Shown here: positions 61,324 through 64,000 of the stretch, one piece after another
How the letters are laid out: each line of letters opens with the position of its first letter
Position numbering within the stretch: the stretch's first letter is position 1
Assembly: GCA_023415275.1 (NCBI GenBank)
Contig: JAEZLJ010000023.1
Location: forward strand, 1 to 64,000
Origin: Bacteroidota bacterium
GTDB lineage: Bacteria > Bacteroidota > Bacteroidia > Chitinophagales > Chitinophagaceae
Length of the DNA: 64,000 nucleotides
Direction of reading: 5' to 3'
Notes under the pieces: generated by a model
What the model saw: the letters and a program-made list of their open reading frames with translations, nothing else
The model's database searches: none
Told to the model about the DNA's origin: nothing
Program-made: the position numbers and the translations under genes

Positions 61324-62028
61324 ATGGTTAAAGCACTTATTTCATTATTAGAAAAAACTGAAGGTTTAACCAGAAGAATAAAAAAGAACCTGAAGATAAA
61401 AACCGATACACAGTTTCAGTTACTGGAAAAATGGTATAAAGACGATCCTCATAATATTAAAAAATCTACTTTCTCTCATTTATCCGAAAAAAGTATAGTC
61501 TTTGACCTTGGAGGCTATGAAGGCCAGTGGACCAGTGATATATATTCCAGATACAATTGCAACATTTTTGTTTTCGAACCTGTTAGTGCTTATGCTAACC
61601 TAATAAAAGATAGATTCATTCAAAATTCTAAAATTCATGTTTTTGATTATGGTTTAGCAAGTTCAGCACAAAAAGTACCTATATCTGTAGATGAATTTGC
61701 ATCCAGTATTGTAAACAGTAAAATAAAATCCAAAAATACAGAGATTATAGAACTGATTGATTTCAAGGAATTTATGGTTCAACATCAAATTGATTCAATT
61801 GATCTTATCAAAATAAATATCGAGGGTGCCGAATATGATTTATTGGAATATTTACTAAATAAAAATATTATTAATAATATACAAATATTATTAATTCAAT
61901 TTCATAATTTTTCCAAAGACGCACATATAAAAATGAAAAGAATTCAGGAGAGAATGGCAGTCACACATCAACAAGTTTATGACTATCCTTTTGTATGGAA
62001 CTGTTGGCAAAAAAGAAATTTACAATGA
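61324..62028 (+). CDS. FkbM family methyltransferase, second copy
   Basis: A 234-residue methyltransferase. The SAM site is KSIVFDLGGYEGQWTSDIY with NIFVFEPVSAYANL, and the hallmark reads QIDSIDLIKINIEGAEYDLL. It is related to its neighbour but clearly distinct in length and sequence, so it is not a recent duplicate. The last 40 residues (HQQVYDYPFVWNCWQKRNL) resemble FkbM variants found with GT11 or GT2 genes. It is separated from the fucosyltransferase gene by 20 bases. O-methylation of a glycan residue is a reasonable guess. Confidence 0.85.
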   Translation: MVKALISLLEKTEGLTRRIKKNLKIKTDTQFQLLEKWYKDDPHNIKKSTFSHLSEKSIVFDLGGYEGQWTSDIYSRYNCNIFVFEPVSAYANLIKDRFIQNSKIHVFDYGLASSAQKVPISVDEFASSIVNSKIKSKNTEIIELIDFKEFMVQHQIDSIDLIKINIEGAEYDLLEYLLNKNIINNIQILLIQFHNFSKDAHIKMKRIQERMAVTHQQVYDYPFVWNCWQKRNLQ

Positions 62029-62048
62029 TGATTTAATTAGTTTTTTAA

Positions 62049-62903
62049 ATGATCATTGTAAAATTAAAAGGTGGACTTGGAAACCAGATGTTTCAATACG
62101 CTGCTGCGAAAGCATTAGCACTCCATAATAACACTCAAACAAAATTGGATATATCGGAATATTCCACTGATCAACTCCGGAACTTTGACCTCACAAAATT
62201 GAATGCGGGTATTGCTGTGGCCACCGAATCAGAAATTAAAAGGTTAAAAGCCTATAATTCTATTGATCGGGTAATTTCCCGCATGACTCCAATAAATAAA
62301 AGAAGATTTTATAAAGAACCCTTTTTTCACTTTGATAATAACTTCTTTAAACTTGGACCTGATATATATATTCAGGGCTATTTCCAAAGTGAAAAATACT
62401 TCAGTCCAATTCAAGAAATAATAAGAAAAGAATATAGACTTAAAGAGAGCATACAATGTAACGTTGAAAAACTATGTCATGAATTGAAATATGTCAATTC
62501 GGTTTCAATTCATATCAGGAAGGGAGATTATCAAAACAAAGAAACTCAAGATGTACATGGCATATTGCCTATTGAGTATTATCACAAAGCAATTAGAAAG
62601 ATTCACCAATTAGTTGCTGATCCAAAGTTTTATATTTTCACGGATGATAAAAGATGGGCAGAAGATAATTTCAACGTACCAAATTCAACTATTGTTTCTG
62701 GTAATTTTTCAACAGATCATTTTGAAGACTTGTACTTAATGACCCAATGTAGCCATAATATTATCGCTAATAGTAGTTTTAGCTGGTGGGGAGCCTGGCT
62801 CAATGCAAATCCAAACAAGAACGTTATTGCTCCTTTAAAATGGTTCAATAATGGTCCGTCAGATGTTCAGGATTTGATTCCAGAAAACTGGATAAGACTC
62901 TGA
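62049..62903 (+). CDS. Alpha-1,2-fucosyltransferase-like (GT11)
   Basis: A 284-residue GT11 enzyme. The N-terminal KLKGGLGNQMFQYAAAKALA, the HxRxxD-like SVSIHIRKGDYQNKET that binds GDP-fucose, and the C-terminal NSSFSWWGAWLNANPNKNVI are all family motifs. GT11 enzymes usually add fucose (sometimes another 6-deoxyhexose) in alpha-1,2 linkage to galactose. No GDP-fucose synthesis genes (gmd, fcl) are seen in the window, so the donor must come from elsewhere. It ends the AT-rich glycan segment and converges on mqnA. Confidence 0.92.
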   Translation: MIIVKLKGGLGNQMFQYAAAKALALHNNTQTKLDISEYSTDQLRNFDLTKLNAGIAVATESEIKRLKAYNSIDRVISRMTPINKRRFYKEPFFHFDNNFFKLGPDIYIQGYFQSEKYFSPIQEIIRKEYRLKESIQCNVEKLCHELKYVNSVSIHIRKGDYQNKETQDVHGILPIEYYHKAIRKIHQLVADPKFYIFTDDKRWAEDNFNVPNSTIVSGNFSTDHFEDLYLMTQCSHNIIANSSFSWWGAWLNANPNKNVIAPLKWFNNGPSDVQDLIPENWIRL

Positions 62904-62917
62904 ACCTTTCTTAAATA

Positions 62918-63661
62918 TTATTGGAGAGTGAGTTTTTTTAAGAATAAATGCATTGCTTGTCTTTTTTCATCATCAAGCTTGTAATCGATACATTTAGTGT
63001 AGTAAGTTTTCAAATCATAATATTCAAAATGATTTTGCTGCACAATTTCATCAATATGATCAAAGCCCAGGCCATTGGCTTGATTAAATAGTTCTTCAAA
63101 TTCAGGTTTAAGCCTTTTATTAGCTATCCACGCTGCAAAAACGAAAGGAAGGCCAGTGTGTAACTTCCAGGTTTCAGCCAGATCATAAATATATTTTGAT
63201 CTATTTCGCTGTTCAAGTGCCCTATCCCCTATTACGACACCTGCAGCAGTTCCAGCAATCTGTTGACGAAAGTCCTCCCCCTTTGCATCTATATATTCCA
63301 CTTCCTTTTCCCAATATTCCTTTAATAAAACCTTTGCCAGGTTAACAGAAGTACGGGACTGATAATCCAGATATACAGTCTTAATCTTGTCGATAGGAAC
63401 TTCACTAAAAAGACAAACTGATGCTACCGGACCATTAGCTCCAATACAGTAATCAGTAACAGTATGCCATTCCTTTAGTCTTAGAGTAGCAGCAACAGGT
63501 ATTAAACCAAGGTCAACTTCATCGTTAATTAGCATTTGAGCGATCTTGGAAGGATAGTCTTCAATAAGTTCTATCTGTTCTCTTACCGGATGGCGCTCAA
63601 TACCATATAATAGTGGCTTTGTATTGAGATAACTCACTGCTGCAACTCTTATCTTACCCAA
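62918..63661 (-). CDS. mqnA: Chorismate dehydratase MqnA (futalosine menaquinone pathway)
   Basis: Periplasmic-binding-protein-like enzyme that dehydrates chorismate to 3-enolpyruvyl-benzoate, the first step of the futalosine route. The conserved start KIRVAAVSYLNTKPLLYG and NDEVDLGLIPVAATLRL are visible, with a family-typical C-terminus. No ATG exists: TTG codons at 63682 and 63661 are the only nearby starts. The -7 box TATATTTG covers 63680-63687, so the first TTG lies in the promoter. I therefore use 63661, giving 247 aa (MGKIRVAAVSYLN). mqnE is at 42289; no mqnB, C or D is in the window. Confidence 0.92.
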   Translation of the reverse strand: MGKIRVAAVSYLNTKPLLYGIERHPVREQIELIEDYPSKIAQMLINDEVDLGLIPVAATLRLKEWHTVTDYCIGANGPVASVCLFSEVPIDKIKTVYLDYQSRTSVNLAKVLLKEYWEKEVEYIDAKGEDFRQQIAGTAAGVVIGDRALEQRNRSKYIYDLAETWKLHTGLPFVFAAWIANKRLKPEFEELFNQANGLGFDHIDEIVQQNHFEYYDLKTYYTKCIDYKLDDEKRQAMHLFLKKLTLQ

Positions 63662-63679
63662 ATCATTTAATTTTGCGTG

Positions 63680-63687
63680 CAAATATA
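63680..63687 (-). promoter_or_regulatory. Candidate -7 box of mqnA
   Basis: On the minus strand TATATTTG matches TAnnTTTG exactly. It ends 18 bases before the TTG at 63661 and overlaps the TTG at 63682, which decides the start. No perfect -33 box is seen. Confidence 0.45.
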
Positions 63688-63722
63688 AATGCTGTTAATA
63701 GTTTGAATGCTATGAAGAATCT

Positions 63723-63730
63723 TAATTTTG
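63723..63730 (+). promoter_or_regulatory. Candidate -7 box of purB
   Basis: TAATTTTG matches TAnnTTTG. A TTTG lies at 63702-63705, 17 bases upstream instead of 19. The purB ATG is 42 bases downstream. Confidence 0.4.
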
Positions 63731-63772
63731 CCTCTTTCTAACTATTTACCTATAAAATTTATTTATAAATAC

Positions 63773-64000
63773 ATGGAACTTTCTTCACTGACCGCTATTT
63801 CTGCAATAGATGGAAGATATAGAAATCAAGTTCAACACCTTGACGATTACTTTTCAGAATACGCCTTGATGAAATACAGAGTCTTAGTAGAAGTGGAATA
63901 CCTGCTTTTTCTGGCTAATAAAAGGATTTTTAAATTATCAGCTAAGGCTGCAGAAAAATTGGCCCAAATCAGAGACAATTTTTCTATTGAAAATGCCCAA
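63773..64000 (+). CDS. purB: Adenylosuccinate lyase, C-terminus cut by window edge
   Basis: The first 76 residues are visible, from ATG 63773: MELSSLTAISAIDGRYRNQV, then DYFSEYALMKYRVLVEVEYL. This is the start of the E. coli-type PurB family, which cleaves SAICAR and adenylosuccinate in purine synthesis. The frame is open to the window end. It is divergent from mqnA across a 111-base gap. Confidence 0.9.
   Translation, partial: MELSSLTAISAIDGRYRNQVQHLDDYFSEYALMKYRVLVEVEYLLFLANKRIFKLSAKAAEKLAQIRDNFSIENAQ

Overview
The window looks like a chromosomal segment from a Bacteroidota, most likely the family Chitinophagaceae or a close relative. The signs are: type IX secretion (T9SS) sorting domains of types A and B on two large secreted proteins, a receptor-less CarboxypepD_reg-like protein, promoters of the TTTG-N19-TAnnTTTG kind with almost no Shine-Dalgarno sequence, menaquinone synthesis by the futalosine route (MqnA, MqnE), a Bacteroidota-type DnaE, and many lipoproteins. 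The genus is inference; no rRNA gene is present.

Layout. 1-3740: serC with a cut-off DUF1015 gene, then a phospholipase C/S1-P1-like hydrolase and a DUF502 membrane protein, all on the minus strand. 3802-10780: a TetR-controlled tripartite RND efflux operon with a textbook promoter and a palindromic operator, closed by a strong terminator. 10813-24344: mostly minus-strand housekeeping and envelope genes (DUF418, M16 protease, polysaccharide deacetylase, SDR, hydroxyacyl-CoA dehydrogenase, pheS, zinc metallopeptidase), with plus-strand AIM24, LURP-one-like and two small membrane proteins between them. 24489-30176: 5'-nucleotidase lipoprotein, cytochrome c lipoprotein, an alpha-amylase gene broken by one in-frame TGA, an arginase-fold protein with a degenerate metal site, and a small membrane protein. 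30270-31670: one IS256-family insertion sequence with an oddly duplicated left end.

31833-50765: a Wzx-like flippase, a C40 peptidase, dnaE, trxA, a nucleoside-permease-like MFS protein, a T9SS-exported M43 metalloprotease, mqnE, sdaA, an FKBP lipoprotein, tRNA-Cys, a nucleoside phosphorylase, dapF, corA, a NUDIX hydrolase and a queuosine-precursor transporter. 50746-51048 is a small membrane protein overlapping that transporter.

51185-62903 is the main accessory region: a YfhO-like membrane protein, four tightly packed glycosyltransferases (GT4, GT2, GT4, GT2), a minus-strand LamG/PKD adhesin with a type B T9SS signal, two tandem FkbM methyltransferases and a GT11 fucosyltransferase. It reads as a surface-glycan assembly locus, and its right half is strikingly AT-rich. 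The window ends with mqnA and the start of purB.

I found no CRISPR array, prophage, restriction system or recognisable defence island. The least ordinary items are the nonsense-broken amylase, the TetR operator lying on the -33 box, the arginase-fold probable pseudoenzyme, the duplicated IS end, and the glycan locus enclosing a T9SS adhesin. None of them clearly amounts to a new system.
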